From Cytobacillus gottheilii (lineage in GTDB: Bacteria > Bacillota > Bacilli > Bacillales > Cytobacillaceae), in NCBI RefSeq assembly GCF_001636345.1, contig NZ_KV440945.1:3491354-3555353 (forward strand): a DNA stretch of 64,000 nucleotides. The letters are read 5' to 3'. Position 1 is the stretch's first letter. Every line of letters starts with the position of its first letter. The notes beneath the pieces are model-generated. The model was not told the DNA's origin. It made no database searches and saw nothing but the letters and a program-made list of their open reading frames with translations. The position numbers were made by a program, and so were the translations under genes. Shown here one piece after another: positions 1 to 8,938 of the stretch.

Positions 1-2
1 AA

Positions 3-125
3 GACGGTGTCGGAATCCTGCAACATCAAAAAAAGAAAACAGATTTAGATCATGATTTTTTAAACAGCAAGATTAATACACTCGAACGTAAGGTTTACCA
101 AATTGAACGCCAACTGGATAATTAA
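3..125 (+). CDS. C-terminal fragment of an unidentified protein (gene starts before the window)
   Basis: An open frame enters from the left edge and ends at a TAA at 123-125, leaving about 40 codons. The visible tail is charged and looks alpha-helical or coiled-coil (it ends ERKVYQIERQLDN). I do not recognise the family. A good terminator follows at once, which supports this being the true end of a gene. Confidence 0.55.
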   Translation, partial: DGVGILQHQKKKTDLDHDFLNSKINTLERKVYQIERQLDN

Positions 126-127
126 TC

Positions 128-157
128 AAGCTCCTTTAGAAGGTGCTTTTTTTTTAT
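128..157 (+). terminator. Rho-independent terminator
   Basis: The stem is AGC-CCTT / AAGG-GCT (129-147) with a short TAG loop, followed by a run of nine or more T. It ends the partial gene at the left edge. The following 240 bases up to the ATPase are AT-rich with no other gene visible. Confidence 0.8.
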
Positions 158-396
158 TTTCAAGGCGATTATTTTCCTTTGCAATCTTCTTAATTTGGTA
201 CACCATCCAGAATACATAATAAAATGGTTCTATTACCCTTTTCTATTGAAACACGAATTCCTCCTTCACCCTTTTACATTTTCTTAATAATTCTTTTAGT
301 TTATTGCTCTTTTTTTATCCCTTCCCTTTCTGTTTAAATAAAAGCATGAAAAGGGAATAGGATACGAATAATAGTGGAAAGGAAAGGAGCCATATA

Positions 397-3021
397 ATGC
401 AATTTTATCGTGAAAATCAGGAAGATGTACTGCAGCAATTGCAGGCGAATGAAAATGGCCTCTCACAGGAAGAAGTACATAAGCGTTTAGAAAGAGATGG
501 ATATAACGAAATTAAAGGGAAGGAAAAAGTCCCGACTTGGAAGTTATTTTTAGAGACATTTAAAGACTCGATGGTCATTGTGCTTTTAATTGCGGCTGGT
601 GTTCAACTTGTTCTTGGAGAAGTCGTTGAATCTTTAATTATTTTCCTAGTGCTCATTATTAATTCAATTATCAGTGTTGTTCAGACGAAAAAGGCGGAAG
701 GTTCGCTTGAAGCCCTGCAGAGTATGTCGGCACCAAATGCAAAAGTGATCCGGAACGGTGAAAGACAAACCATACCAGCTCGCGAGCTTGTCTCGGGCGA
801 TATCGTTTTCCTTGAAGCAGGTGATCATATCCCTGCAGACGGCCGGATTCTTGAAAGCGGCTCGTTAAAGGTGAATGAAGGCATGCTGACGGGCGAATCG
901 GAGGCGGTTGAGAAAAACACCGATACGCTCAGCGAAGATGCTCCACTCGGTGATCGCCGCAATATGGTATTCAGCAGCTCGTTAGTCGTTTACGGACGCG
1001 GCACCTTTGTGGTGACAGGCACTGGGGAGAAAACCGAAATCGGTAAAATTGCCGACATGATTGCCACAGCAGAAGAGAAACAAACTCCTCTGCAGAGAAA
1101 GCTAGATGAGTTCAGCAAGAAGCTCGGCATCGCGATCCTTATTCTCTGTATTCTCATTTTTGCCGTTGAGGTAGGCCGAATCTGGTTCGGCGGCAATACA
1201 GCTGATATGACAACAGCTATCCTAGAGTCTCTTATGTTCGCAGTAGCCGTGGCCGTAGCAGCGATCCCAGAAGCGCTGTCCTCCATTGTCACGATTGTTT
1301 TATCTGTTGGAACAAATAAAATGGCGAGACAGCACGCTATCATTCGAAAGCTGCCGGCAGTCGAAACGCTTGGATCTACAAGTGTTATCTGTACAGATAA
1401 AACAGGAACCCTAACACAGAACAAAATGACAGTGACAAACTATTACATCCCTGGCGAAGGAAATAAAGATAAGCCGCTCGAAAACCCGAACAGCAGTGAG
1501 GAAATGCTTTTCAACATTATGGTCCTCTGTAATGATTCCTATATTAACAACGAAGGAAAAGAAGTTGGCGATCCGACTGAAGTGGCGCTGATTAACTATG
1601 TAGACGATTTTGAGGAAATCCGTGATCAAAACAAACGCGAAGCAGAATTGCCGTTTGATTCGGACCGGAAGTTAATGTCGACTGTCTACACGATCAATGG
1701 CTCTCGGATGATCTTAACAAAGGGCGGTCCAGATGTGATGTTTAATCGGGTCAGCCATGTACTGATCAATGGAAATGAAGAAGTATTAACAGATGAATTT
1801 CTGCAGCAGTTTAAAGATATGAATGAAGAGTATTCTAAGCAAGCCCTTCGTGTTCTCGCTTATGGGTATAAAAAATTGCCGGAGCATCACGGCATTGGAC
1901 ACGAAGATGAAAATGATTTAGTACTAGTTGGCTTAACGGCGATGATGGATCCGCCTCGTGAAGCTGTGTATGGTTCTATTGAGCAAGCAAAGCAGGCTGG
2001 TATCCGCACCATCATGATCACAGGTGATCATAAAACGACCGCACAGGCAATCGGAAAAGACATTGGTCTGATGGATGAAGATGATATTGCTCTCACAGGT
2101 CAGGAATTAGATGCTCTTTCCGACGAAGAGCTCGACCGGAAATTAGAAGACATCTCTGTCTACGCACGTGTTTCACCGGAAAATAAAATCAGGATTGTCC
2201 GTGCATGGCAAAAGAAAAATCGCATTACTGCCATGACCGGTGATGGCGTAAATGACGCCCCTGCTCTCAAGCAGGCAGATATCGGTATTGCAATGGGAAG
2301 CGGTACGGATGTAGCAAAAGACGCCTCTTCCATGATATTAACAGACGACAACTTTGTCTCGATTGTGAACGCAGTCAGTGTCGGACGGACCGTTTTCGAT
2401 AATATTAAAAAATCGATCGGCTATTTATTCGCTGGAAACTTGGGCGCCATCATAGCGATCTTGTTCGCAGTGATCATTGGCTGGGCCAACCCATTTACAG
2501 CGATTCAGCTGTTATTTATCAACCTAGTCAACGACTCTCTGCCAGCCATTGCACTTGGCATGGAAAAATCTGAACCTGGTGTCATGAAAAAGAAACCGCG
2601 TAATATTGATGAAGGTATTTTTGCCGGCGGTACACTGCGGGCAGTGTTAACAAGAGGTATTCTAATCGGAATCGCCGTTATTATCGCACACTACCTTGGC
2701 TTGCAGCATTCAGAAGAAATGGGAGTAGCATTGGCATTCTCTACACTAATCCTAGCTCGTACCCTGCAGACATTTGCTGCCCGTTCTGCGACACAAACAG
2801 CCATTGGAGCAGGACTTTTCAGCAACAAATATGTAATTGGTGCCGTTGCATTAGGATTTGTACTTTACGGAATCACTCTATTACCGTTCACGCGTGACAT
2901 CTTCTCGATTCCAGCCACATTTGGATTCCAGGAATTCCTGACAGCATTGGGTCTTGCATTCGGAGCACTTGTGCTGATGGAAATTTTGAAGTTGATTTTC
3001 AGACCGAAAAACCTTAATTAA
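397..3021 (+). CDS. P-type calcium-transporting ATPase (P2 type)
   Basis: This is an 874-residue ion pump of the P2 family, most like Bacillus YloB-type Ca2+ ATPases, which export Ca2+ at the expense of ATP. Seen in order: an N-terminal cation-ATPase domain, membrane helices M1-M2, the actuator motif MLTGES near residue 168, M3-M4 with the ion-binding PEALSS motif near 290, the phosphorylation motif DKTGTLT near 333, MITGDH, the hinge TGDGVNDAPALKQAD, and a C-terminal block of about six membrane helices. Length fits a complete protein. The start has a clear RBS (GGAAAGGAG) 7-8 bases upstream. It stands alone between two terminators, so it is probably monocistronic. Exact ion choice (Ca2+ versus Mn2+ or Na+) is inferred from the family. 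Confidence 0.93.
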   Translation: MQFYRENQEDVLQQLQANENGLSQEEVHKRLERDGYNEIKGKEKVPTWKLFLETFKDSMVIVLLIAAGVQLVLGEVVESLIIFLVLIINSIISVVQTKKAEGSLEALQSMSAPNAKVIRNGERQTIPARELVSGDIVFLEAGDHIPADGRILESGSLKVNEGMLTGESEAVEKNTDTLSEDAPLGDRRNMVFSSSLVVYGRGTFVVTGTGEKTEIGKIADMIATAEEKQTPLQRKLDEFSKKLGIAILILCILIFAVEVGRIWFGGNTADMTTAILESLMFAVAVAVAAIPEALSSIVTIVLSVGTNKMARQHAIIRKLPAVETLGSTSVICTDKTGTLTQNKMTVTNYYIPGEGNKDKPLENPNSSEEMLFNIMVLCNDSYINNEGKEVGDPTEVALINYVDDFEEIRDQNKREAELPFDSDRKLMSTVYTINGSRMILTKGGPDVMFNRVSHVLINGNEEVLTDEFLQQFKDMNEEYSKQALRVLAYGYKKLPEHHGIGHEDENDLVLVGLTAMMDPPREAVYGSIEQAKQAGIRTIMITGDHKTTAQAIGKDIGLMDEDDIALTGQELDALSDEELDRKLEDISVYARVSPENKIRIVRAWQKKNRITAMTGDGVNDAPALKQADIGIAMGSGTDVAKDASSMILTDDNFVSIVNAVSVGRTVFDNIKKSIGYLFAGNLGAIIAILFAVIIGWANPFTAIQLLFINLVNDSLPAIALGMEKSEPGVMKKKPRNIDEGIFAGGTLRAVLTRGILIGIAVIIAHYLGLQHSEEMGVALAFSTLILARTLQTFAARSATQTAIGAGLFSNKYVIGAVALGFVLYGITLLPFTRDIFSIPATFGFQEFLTALGLAFGALVLMEILKLIFRPKNLN

Positions 3022-3029
3022 ACTAAAAA

Positions 3030-3069
3030 AATGCCAGGTACCTTTCCTATGGTGTCTGGCATTTTTTAT
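3030..3069 (+). terminator. Rho-independent terminator of the P-type ATPase gene
   Basis: The stem is ATGCCAGGTACC (3031-3042) against GGTGTCTGGCAT (3051-3062), followed by TTTTTT. It begins nine bases after the stop codon. Confidence 0.85.
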
Positions 3070-3164
3070 TCTAGTAGTGGCTGCATTACAATCACATTTG
3101 ATGTCATAAAATTCTATATGATAAAGCACCTGTTATTCGTTATTCTTTTTTAAATGTCGAAAAT

Positions 3165-3193
3165 TTGAATAAGTTTCCTAATTTTCCTATAAT
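3165..3193 (+). promoter_or_regulatory. SigA-type promoter of the 54-aa gene
   Basis: TTGAAT (3165-3170) and TATAAT (3188-3193) are separated by 17 bases. The predicted transcript starts near 3200 and carries a short hairpin (ATCCTTA/TAAGGAT, 3223-3242) just before the RBS AAAAGGAG. Confidence 0.65.
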
Positions 3194-3258
3194 TTTACCG
3201 CGAATTATGTTAGGCTTAACATATCCTTAAATTTATAAGGATAAAAGGAGTTGATCCA

Positions 3259-3423
3259 ATGTTCGTTTTAATACGTAACATTAGCGGAACAACAGAACAT
3301 TTAAAGAATTCAAACAGCCAATCGAGCAAAACCTTTGAAGACTACTCGGAAGCTGACGACATGGCAAAAAGGCTAAATCAGAATACGATTCCGTCTCATA
3401 AGTGGCATGTAAAAAAGATATAA
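3259..3423 (+). CDS. 54-aa orphan protein of unknown function
   Basis: This small gene begins MFVLIRNISG and ends HKWHVKKI. It has its own promoter-like sequence, a strong RBS (AAAAGGAG, 8 bases before the ATG) and its own terminator, which together argue that it is real. The protein is soluble and basic at its C-terminus, with no signal peptide, Cys pair or known motif that I recognise. An FEDYSEADDMAKRLNQ segment looks helical. Function unknown. Confidence 0.7.
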   Translation: MFVLIRNISGTTEHLKNSNSQSSKTFEDYSEADDMAKRLNQNTIPSHKWHVKKI

Positions 3424-3432
3424 GTTTTATAA

Positions 3433-3461
3433 ACAAGTTGGTGGCTGCCAGCTTTTTTTTT
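3433..3461 (+). terminator. Rho-independent terminator of the 54-aa gene
   Basis: AAGTTGG (3435-3441) pairs with CCAGCTT (3448-3454), followed by a run of nine T. Confidence 0.75.
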
Positions 3462-3608
3462 GCCTAATGAGGAAAAAAAACTTTCCTCAAACACCAGCTG
3501 TTGAACTAGTAACAGCATTCTCTACCGATAACTAAACCTGCTTGTATTGCATCATCTATCTTTTCTCACCCATTTTCCTTCTCACTCAAAAACTTCCTTA
3601 TTTTTTAA

Positions 3609-3662
3609 AAAACGCTCCTGAAAGCAACCATGAATCATTCTGGCTTTCAGCGAGCGTTTTTT
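3609..3662. terminator. Bidirectional terminator
   Basis: AACGCTC-CTGAAAGC pairs with GCTTTCAG-CGAGCGTT; it has A-runs on the left and T-runs on the right, so it can work in both directions. It ends the SDR gene on the minus strand. No gene is seen between 3462 and 3608. Confidence 0.8.
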
Positions 3663-3675
3663 TCCATTACATCAT

Positions 3676-4422
3676 TTATGGCAGACTCAGCTTGGACATT
3701 CTGCCGCCATCAACTGGATAGATCTGTCCAGTAATAAACCCTGACTCTTCAGCCGCAAGAAAGGCCACAAGTGCTGCCACTTCTTCTGGAGAACCTGTGC
3801 GGCCAATTGGATGAATTCGCCCAATGTTATGTTGAAACGCATCGGGATCAGGCATGTTTGCAATTAAATCAAGATTCAAATCCGTATCGATCCAGCCTGG
3901 TGCTACCGCATTGCAGCGTATCCCTTCATGCCCATGGTCCACAGCAACGGCACGTGTCAGTCCATGAAGTCCAGCTTTAGTGGCACCATAAGCAGCATGC
4001 AGCGGATTAGAAGCCAATCCCTCAACAGATCCGGTGTTGACGATACTGCCTTTCGTCTTCCGGAGATAAGGCAATGCCGCCCGGATCATGAGAAAAGGAG
4101 CCGTCAGATTCAACGTAAGATTTCTTTGCCAATTCTCCAGACTCATTTCCTCAATCGCTGCCTCCTGCATCATCCCCGCATTATTGATCAGCACATCAAG
4201 CTGTCCTGTCCTTGCGATTACCTCTTCGATAATCCGCTCTGGCGTTTCAGGATCAAAAAAATCAGCTGAAATCCAGTCAAATTCCTTGTCCTCCCCGCGC
4301 TGCGCCGTAATCACGGTTGCTCCTTCGTCACGCAAACGGCGTGCAATTGCCTGCCCAATCCCCGAACGCCCGCCTGTTACAAGTGCAACCTTATTTTCAA
4401 AGCGTCTTACTAGTTCTGTCAT
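3676..4422 (-). CDS. SDR-family NAD(P)-dependent oxidoreductase
   Basis: This is a 248-residue classical short-chain dehydrogenase. Seen: the nucleotide-binding TGGRSGIG motif at residues 16-23, NNAG near 80-83, and the catalytic Ser132, Tyr145 and Lys149 (YGATK). The C-terminal GWIDTDL and FITGQIYPVDGG segments are typical of the 3-oxoacyl-ACP reductase/glucose dehydrogenase-like branch. Length is normal for the family. The start has an RBS (AAGGAG) about 9 bases upstream. The substrate cannot be told from sequence. It is a single gene between a terminator and the SUFU-domain gene, 56 bases away. Confidence 0.9.
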   Translation of the reverse strand: MTELVRRFENKVALVTGGRSGIGQAIARRLRDEGATVITAQRGEDKEFDWISADFFDPETPERIIEEVIARTGQLDVLINNAGMMQEAAIEEMSLENWQRNLTLNLTAPFLMIRAALPYLRKTKGSIVNTGSVEGLASNPLHAAYGATKAGLHGLTRAVAVDHGHEGIRCNAVAPGWIDTDLNLDLIANMPDPDAFQHNIGRIHPIGRTGSPEEVAALVAFLAAEESGFITGQIYPVDGGRMSKLSLP

Positions 4423-4478
4423 GATAAAACTCTCCTTCCCTATGTATCGTTAATAACCAATTTTTATTGAAATTACTT

Positions 4479-5138
4479 CTATAAGTAAGATTTCTTCCGC
4501 CCCATATCCGTCACCAAATATGGATTATCCTTCTTCATCTCTTCAACAAGCTTTGCCGCCAATGTAAAATCCTCTTTCAGCAGCTCTAGTTCTCGTTCTG
4601 TAATGCCAACTACTTGCAGAAACTCTACTCTGCCATGTACCGAATCGATTCCCTCAGCCTCTGTATCATTGACCACCAGCAATGCCGTGATGTCAGATTC
4701 CACTTCGTAATGAATAGACGTTCCATTGCCTGCCACAAATTGCGATGGTTCAAAAAATCGCTGCTGTGTATACGTATAGCGGGCAAGATTGGCCAACATA
4801 TCACAGGCCCACAAACACTCTTCCGCCGATTCAGCTTGCAGCTTGAACGTCATCTCATATCCCCAGCCGCTCCATTCTCCGCCGAACGCTTCCTCGTTCA
4901 CATACAGCTCACTCATTCCATATGTCAGAATGTGTTTGTAGCCATTACGAGATTCATAGATACTAAACCCGTCCAAATACTGATCACCGCCGAACATCGC
5001 CCGCTTATGTAATTCTGTTCCATAATGAGCCGGGTTTTGATTATCATAAAGCTGATCAAACACCATATCAATCGCTTCCCAGCCTGGTGCCCAATCCTCC
5101 TGCTGTTCTGCTCGAGTTTTATATTCTTCTATGTCCAT
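4479..5138 (-). CDS. Suppressor of fused (SUFU) domain protein
   Basis: This 219-residue soluble protein resembles bacterial SUFU-domain proteins. Visible family-like segments are DPxHYGTE-like NPAHYGTELHKR, YLDGFSIYES, HILTYGMSELY, a GWGYEMTFKL strand and an LLVVNDTEAEGIDS segment. It has no signal peptide or membrane helix. Bacterial SUFU proteins have no firmly established role; some act as immunity proteins in toxin loci, but no toxin gene is seen here. The RBS GGGAGGC lies 8-9 bases before the ATG. It may be co-transcribed with the downstream SDR gene. Confidence 0.8.
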   Translation of the reverse strand: MDIEEYKTRAEQQEDWAPGWEAIDMVFDQLYDNQNPAHYGTELHKRAMFGGDQYLDGFSIYESRNGYKHILTYGMSELYVNEEAFGGEWSGWGYEMTFKLQAESAEECLWACDMLANLARYTYTQQRFFEPSQFVAGNGTSIHYEVESDITALLVVNDTEAEGIDSVHGRVEFLQVVGITERELELLKEDFTLAAKLVEEMKKDNPYLVTDMGRKKSYL

Positions 5139-5290
5139 TAAATATCCGCCTCCCTTCTCTATCCTCTAGGCAGTTCTTTTCCATTTAAGGATAACAAAAT
5201 TGTTTGCAAATTTAAAAAGAGAGACTTCATAAAAGTGTTTGCGGGAATTCCTAAGAGTTAATAAAGATTTAATTCTTTTGCACAGTAAAC

Positions 5291-5314
5291 AAAAAAATCC
5301 CTCGATAGAAGGGA
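5291..5314 (-). terminator. Rho-independent terminator (minus strand)
   Basis: TCCCT/AGGGA stem (5298-5314) followed on the minus strand by TTTTTTT. It lies a few bases past the end of the 74-aa gene. Confidence 0.7.
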
Positions 5315-5321
5315 CGCTTCA

Positions 5322-5546
5322 TTAATATAAGGGCTGCTGGTTCTGACAAACTGGAAATCCATTAATATCCTGAATCATATAAAAATCGTACTGCTTTAAG
5401 GCGAATTGTGCTTGATACAAATATTCAATCACAAGCAGCTTTCCATTAGATGTACCGCACAGAATACCTGAAGTTCCCTGTCCGTTGGCCATTGAAATAC
5501 CAACAGACTGGCCGATCAAATAACTAATTTTTTGTTGCCACGGCAT
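5322..5546 (-). CDS. Conserved-type small hypothetical protein, 74 aa
   Basis: The open frame extends further upstream, but I chose the ATG at 5546 because AAGGAG sits 8 bases before it, while the upstream Met codons have no RBS. The product begins MPWQQKISYLIGQSV and is rich in Gln, Tyr and aromatic residues (LVIEYLYQAQFALKQYDF). There is no signal peptide or clear motif. The short repetitive composition recalls small Bacillus spore-associated proteins, but that is a guess. It lies just after the MDR oxidoreductase gene, in the same direction. Confidence 0.6.
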   Translation of the reverse strand: MPWQQKISYLIGQSVGISMANGQGTSGILCGTSNGKLLVIEYLYQAQFALKQYDFYMIQDINGFPVCQNQQPLY

Positions 5547-5662
5547 CGTCATCACTCCTTCAAATTCATCATATTGAAATCGAAAAAATGGGTGCCTGTA
5601 TCGTTTAGTTGTGAACGTAGATACTTTGCACTTTTTAAGTACAACAAAACAAACATAGCTTT

Positions 5663-6640
5663 TCATTCATTTAAAACAGAAATAATGACTTTCCCCTGAG
5701 AACGACCTTTTTCAAAGTACTGAATGGCCTTTGGAACCTCTTGCAGGGAATACTCCCGATCAATAATCGGCCGTATTTTCTCCGTTTCTATTAGTTCTTT
5801 AAGAAAAAATAAATCCTCCTGCTTTGTTCTGTGCATAAATGTGCTGTATTTCTTTTTCCCAACCATGGATAACCATGAGCCCTTTAGGAGCGTTTGATAC
5901 ATCTGGCTGCTTTCCCCTCCAACGTGGATAAATTGTCCATTCTCTTTTAATAACCTGCTATAAGTGGAAAGAGGTTGTGCGCCATTCACACCAAAAATAA
6001 CATCATAGGTTTGATCATGCTTCTCTATGGTTTCCTTTTGATAGTCAATGACATGGTCAGCACCTAAGGTTCTTGCCATCTCTGTATTTCGAGTACTCAC
6101 GACAGTGGTTACTTCAGCACCATACACTTTCGCAATTTGAATGGCAAAGGTTCCAACTCCCCCTGAAGCTCCATGAAGCAGCACTTTCATACCAGCAGCT
6201 AACTCTCCACTGTCCCTGATCGCCTGTAGTGCTGTTGCCCCTGCCATCGGCACTGCGGCCGCTTCGGCAAATGTCAGATTGCTGGGCTTCAAAGCCAAGG
6301 ATGTTTCATTGGCAGCTGCATATTCTGCAAAAGCACCCCAGCCGCTGGTGGACAAATCTCCAAACACTTCATCGCCAATCTGAAAACCAGTCACATTCTC
6401 ACCAACAGCTTCAACAATACCTGCTACATCCCCGCCTGGAATTCTGTACTTCGGCTTCAAAAGCCCAAATGCAAGACGGGCAGGCAGCGGCTTGCCTGTT
6501 AATAGTACAAGATTTCCAAAATTGATGGATGATGCATGAACCTTTACAAGCACTTGATTGCGCTCAAGACTGGGAATAGCCACTTCCCTTACTGTAAGAC
6601 TATCTGCCCTGCCATACCTATCCGAAACAATCGCCTTCAT
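5663..6640 (-). CDS. Zinc-independent MDR oxidoreductase (quinone oxidoreductase-like)
   Basis: This 325-residue protein has an N-terminal GroES-like domain (VLVKVHASSINFGNLVLLTG) and a Rossmann domain with GASGGVGTFAIQIAK near residues 155-169. The catalytic and structural zinc Cys/His residues of alcohol dehydrogenases are missing, which places it with NADPH:quinone reductases and related enoyl reductases. Start RBS AGGAGGAGAG lies close before the ATG. Length is normal. The physiological acceptor is unknown. Confidence 0.88.
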   Translation of the reverse strand: MKAIVSDRYGRADSLTVREVAIPSLERNQVLVKVHASSINFGNLVLLTGKPLPARLAFGLLKPKYRIPGGDVAGIVEAVGENVTGFQIGDEVFGDLSTSGWGAFAEYAAANETSLALKPSNLTFAEAAAVPMAGATALQAIRDSGELAAGMKVLLHGASGGVGTFAIQIAKVYGAEVTTVVSTRNTEMARTLGADHVIDYQKETIEKHDQTYDVIFGVNGAQPLSTYSRLLKENGQFIHVGGESSQMYQTLLKGSWLSMVGKKKYSTFMHRTKQEDLFFLKELIETEKIRPIIDREYSLQEVPKAIQYFEKGRSQGKVIISVLNE

Positions 6641-6732
6641 CTCGCTCTCCTCCTAGTCCTTTTTACATTATTCTAATCGGAGAAAATAAATACCGATGTA
6701 TTAAGATCTCATAATGCTAATATCTCGAATAT

Positions 6733-6761
6733 GAAAAAAAGATACTCCCGCAGAAGTATCT
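6733..6761 (-). terminator. Terminator of the que operon
   Basis: On the minus strand AGATACT pairs with AGTATCT around a short loop (6740-6761) and is followed by TTTTTTT. It lies just past queE. Confidence 0.8.
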
Positions 6762-6779
6762 CTTTCCTGAAAAATATAA

Positions 6780-7496
6780 TTACACGCCCCGCTTATTGCC
6801 CCAGATATACGTATGAAGCTGCGGAAGCACCTTAACATCCTTCAGCTCGTCATCCACCATCGCTTTATCAATCAGCCACTCATATTTCTCTATTAATTGA
6901 GCCAACAGCTGCTGGTTGTCGGCCGTTTGATTATCACTGTTTCCAACCTGCAGGAAAAACGGCACTTCAGGGTACCGAAGATGCACGTTCTTGGCATAAA
7001 GATAATCTTCATCATCAAACACAACCACTTTTAAACTTGTGTTTGTTGCCTGAAGCTTTCCGATTATGGTATCCAGCATATTAAAATCTGTTGTCATCCC
7101 AGAACTCGGCGGTTTGGGAGAGAGTGTTAACTCGTCAATCTCCATAAACCAGTCCTGCCACTTACTGCCCTGTGTTTCCAGCCCAATTTTAATATTCTTC
7201 GATTTTAATAGCTGGATTAAATAACTAAGATTTTTTAGCAATGCCGGGTTGCCGCCTGATATGGTCACAAAAGAAAAGCCATCTCCACCATGCATTACAA
7301 GCTCTTCCCAAATTTCCTCTGCCTCCATCTGCTGGATGAGATCTTTCCCCGACCCATCCCATGTAAAAGCAGAATCACACCACGAACAAGAATAATCACA
7401 GCCGGCTGTTCTTACAAACATCGTCTTCTGGCCGATCACCATTCCTTCTCCCTGAATCGTCGGTCCAAAAATCTCCATTACTGGCACCTTACTCAA
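6780..7496 (-). CDS. queE: 7-carboxy-7-deazaguanine synthase QueE
   Basis: This radical-SAM enzyme turns 6-carboxytetrahydropterin into 7-carboxy-7-deazaguanine, the third step to preQ0 for queuosine tRNA modification. Seen: EIFGPTIQGEG near the N-terminus, the Fe-S cluster motif C33-X3-C37-X2-C40 (AGCDYSCSWCDSAF), TISGGNPAL and SPKPPSS, ending LPQLHTYIWGNKRGV as in Bacillus QueE. I chose the TTG at 7496, whose TTGA overlaps the queD stop and gives [11 protein letters not shown], similar to the B. subtilis N-terminus; a GTG at 7508 is the alternative. It is the last gene of queC-queD-queE. Confidence 0.94.
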   Translation of the reverse strand: MSKVPVMEIFGPTIQGEGMVIGQKTMFVRTAGCDYSCSWCDSAFTWDGSGKDLIQQMEAEEIWEELVMHGGDGFSFVTISGGNPALLKNLSYLIQLLKSKNIKIGLETQGSKWQDWFMEIDELTLSPKPPSSGMTTDFNMLDTIIGKLQATNTSLKVVVFDDEDYLYAKNVHLRYPEVPFFLQVGNSDNQTADNQQLLAQLIEKYEWLIDKAMVDDELKDVKVLPQLHTYIWGNKRGV

Positions 7497-7978
7497 GCTT
7501 CCATCCACTCCCGTCTAACCTCTGCAAAACTCGTAGGTGTTTCATATAAACGCACAAATTCAACTACTGAATCCTTATATTGATTCGATCTCTTATTCAA
7601 GGATTCCACCATTTTTTCATAAATCCATACAACCATGTTCTCTGCTGTTGTATTCATTTTAGGCAGCGTCTCATTCAGGTAACGATGATCCAGATAAATC
7701 TCAATCTCCTCTTTCCAGATCTCTTTGATATCCCCAAAATCAATCACAAGACCAACCTCATCAACAAAACCACTAATGCCAAACACAACTTTGTATGTAT
7801 GCCCGTGCAGATTCTTGCATTTCCCCTCATAGCAATGAAGATGATGGGCCGCATCAAACGTAAATTCCTTGCTGACAAGAACGCGCTTGTGATGATACTT
7901 TAAATCACTTTTCTTTATATCTTCATCCAGCTTCTGAAGCTTCTCCACGATTCGAAAGCCAAAAAAATTATCTGTCAT
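7493..7978 (-). CDS. queD: 6-carboxy-5,6,7,8-tetrahydropterin synthase QueD
   Basis: This 161-residue PTPS-family enzyme converts dihydroneopterin triphosphate to 6-carboxytetrahydropterin. Zinc-binding histidines are visible in [22 protein letters not shown], with the catalytic Cys in between, and DHRYLNE plus [11 protein letters not shown] near the C-terminus. The gene overlaps queC by 11 bases upstream and queE downstream, so the operon is tightly coupled. The RBS GAAGGAG is about 8 bases before the ATG. Confidence 0.95.
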   Translation of the reverse strand: MTDNFFGFRIVEKLQKLDEDIKKSDLKYHHKRVLVSKEFTFDAAHHLHCYEGKCKNLHGHTYKVVFGISGFVDEVGLVIDFGDIKEIWKEEIEIYLDHRYLNETLPKMNTTAENMVVWIYEKMVESLNKRSNQYKDSVVEFVRLYETPTSFAEVRREWMEA

Positions 7979-8636
7979 GTGCAGCAGCTCCTTCTAAATA
8001 CTTCTCCAAACCATTTCTTCTTAGCTTACATGCCGGGCATTCACCGCAGCCATCGCCAATAACTCCTTCATAACAGGTGAGCGTCTTCTCACGAACAAAC
8101 TCTAATGCACCTAAATCATCCGCTAGCTTCCATGTTTCCGCCTTATCCAGCCACATCAACGGCGTATGAATCACAAACTGCTGATCCATCGACAAATTGA
8201 TCGTCACATTCAGCGACTTAATAAACGCATCCCGGCAATCCGGATATCCGCTAAAATCCGTTTCACATACACCCGTGATAATATGCTTCGCCTTCACCTG
8301 ACTCGCCAAAACCGCTGCAAACGAAAGGAAAATCAAATTACGCCCAGGAACAAACGTCGATGGCAGCTCCCCATCTTCTCCCTCTTTAATCTCAATATCA
8401 TCTCTTGTCAGCGCATTTGGAGCTAATTGATTCAACAGCTGCATGTCTAACAGGTGACGCTTCACCTCTAGCTCCTCTGCAATCCGCTTCGCACACTCAA
8501 TCTCTTCCTTATGGCGCTGATTATAATTAAACGTAACAACCTCAACCTCTTTAAACGTCTCTAAAGCCCAAAACAAACAAGTTGTACTATCCTGCCCGCC
8601 GCTAAAAACGACAATTGCTTTTTCATCTCTTAACAT
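7968..8636 (-). CDS. queC: 7-cyano-7-deazaguanine (preQ0) synthase QueC
   Basis: This 222-residue ATP-dependent enzyme converts 7-carboxy-7-deazaguanine to preQ0. Seen: the PP-loop SGGQDST at residues 12-18 and the C-terminal zinc-binding cysteines in [13 protein letters not shown]. It is the first gene of the operon and lies downstream of a preQ1 riboswitch. No queF gene is seen in this window, so the preQ0-to-preQ1 step must be encoded elsewhere. Confidence 0.96.
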   Translation of the reverse strand: MLRDEKAIVVFSGGQDSTTCLFWALETFKEVEVVTFNYNQRHKEEIECAKRIAEELEVKRHLLDMQLLNQLAPNALTRDDIEIKEGEDGELPSTFVPGRNLIFLSFAAVLASQVKAKHIITGVCETDFSGYPDCRDAFIKSLNVTINLSMDQQFVIHTPLMWLDKAETWKLADDLGALEFVREKTLTCYEGVIGDGCGECPACKLRRNGLEKYLEGAAAHDR

Positions 8637-8661
8637 GTAAATACTCCCCTTCCTTAAAACA

Positions 8662-8695
8662 CAAGAAAAAACAGCACCCCAAGATCGAAGTGCTG
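8662..8695 (-). terminator. Riboswitch expression-platform terminator
   Basis: On the minus strand CAGCAC (8690-8695) pairs with GTGCTG (8672-8677) and is followed by TTTTTTC. It sits between the preQ1 aptamer and queC, as expected for ligand-induced transcription termination. Confidence 0.8.
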
Positions 8696-8702
8696 CTTCA
8701 TC

Positions 8703-8735
8703 TTAGTTTTTTTAGAGAGGGGTGCTAGAACCTCT
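8703..8735 (-). promoter_or_regulatory. PreQ1 class I riboswitch aptamer
   Basis: On the minus strand the sequence AGAGGTTCTAGCACCCCTC followed by TCTAAAAAAACTAA matches the preQ1-I consensus: the P1 stem AGAGG/CCTCT, the conserved loop TTCTAGC and the A-rich tail ending in ACTAA that forms the pseudoknot. It lies 67 bases upstream of queC with a terminator between. Known role: binding of preQ1 lowers expression of queuosine genes. Confidence 0.93.
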
Positions 8736-8885
8736 ACCGCTGTTTGAAAAGCGGATTTGGATTAGATTTTATATTGGTATCGTAACATAAGATTAAGTTG
8801 AAATGAATTATTATGGGCTGTACGATTCTTTTTTACCAGGCAAAATTAAGGAACAACACAGCAGTAATGCTAGATTTCTTATATA

Positions 8886-8929
8886 AAAATAACCGTATAT
8901 TCTGATCTATCAACAGAAATACGGTTATT
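8886..8929 (-). terminator. Terminator after the HNH/40-aa gene pair
   Basis: AATAACCGTAT (8889-8899) and ATACGGTTATT (8919-8929) form a strong hairpin; the minus strand then reads TTTTATAT. It follows the 40-aa gene. Confidence 0.7.
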
Positions 8930-8938
8930 TATAAGTAC

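Noticed and set aside
990-1424. Open frame of 144 codons opposite the P-type ATPase gene
   Set aside because: It is the mirror of a strongly conserved coding region, has no RBS and no sensible protein features.
4088-4453. Open frames opposite the SDR gene
   Set aside because: Shadows of a well-recognised gene on the other strand.
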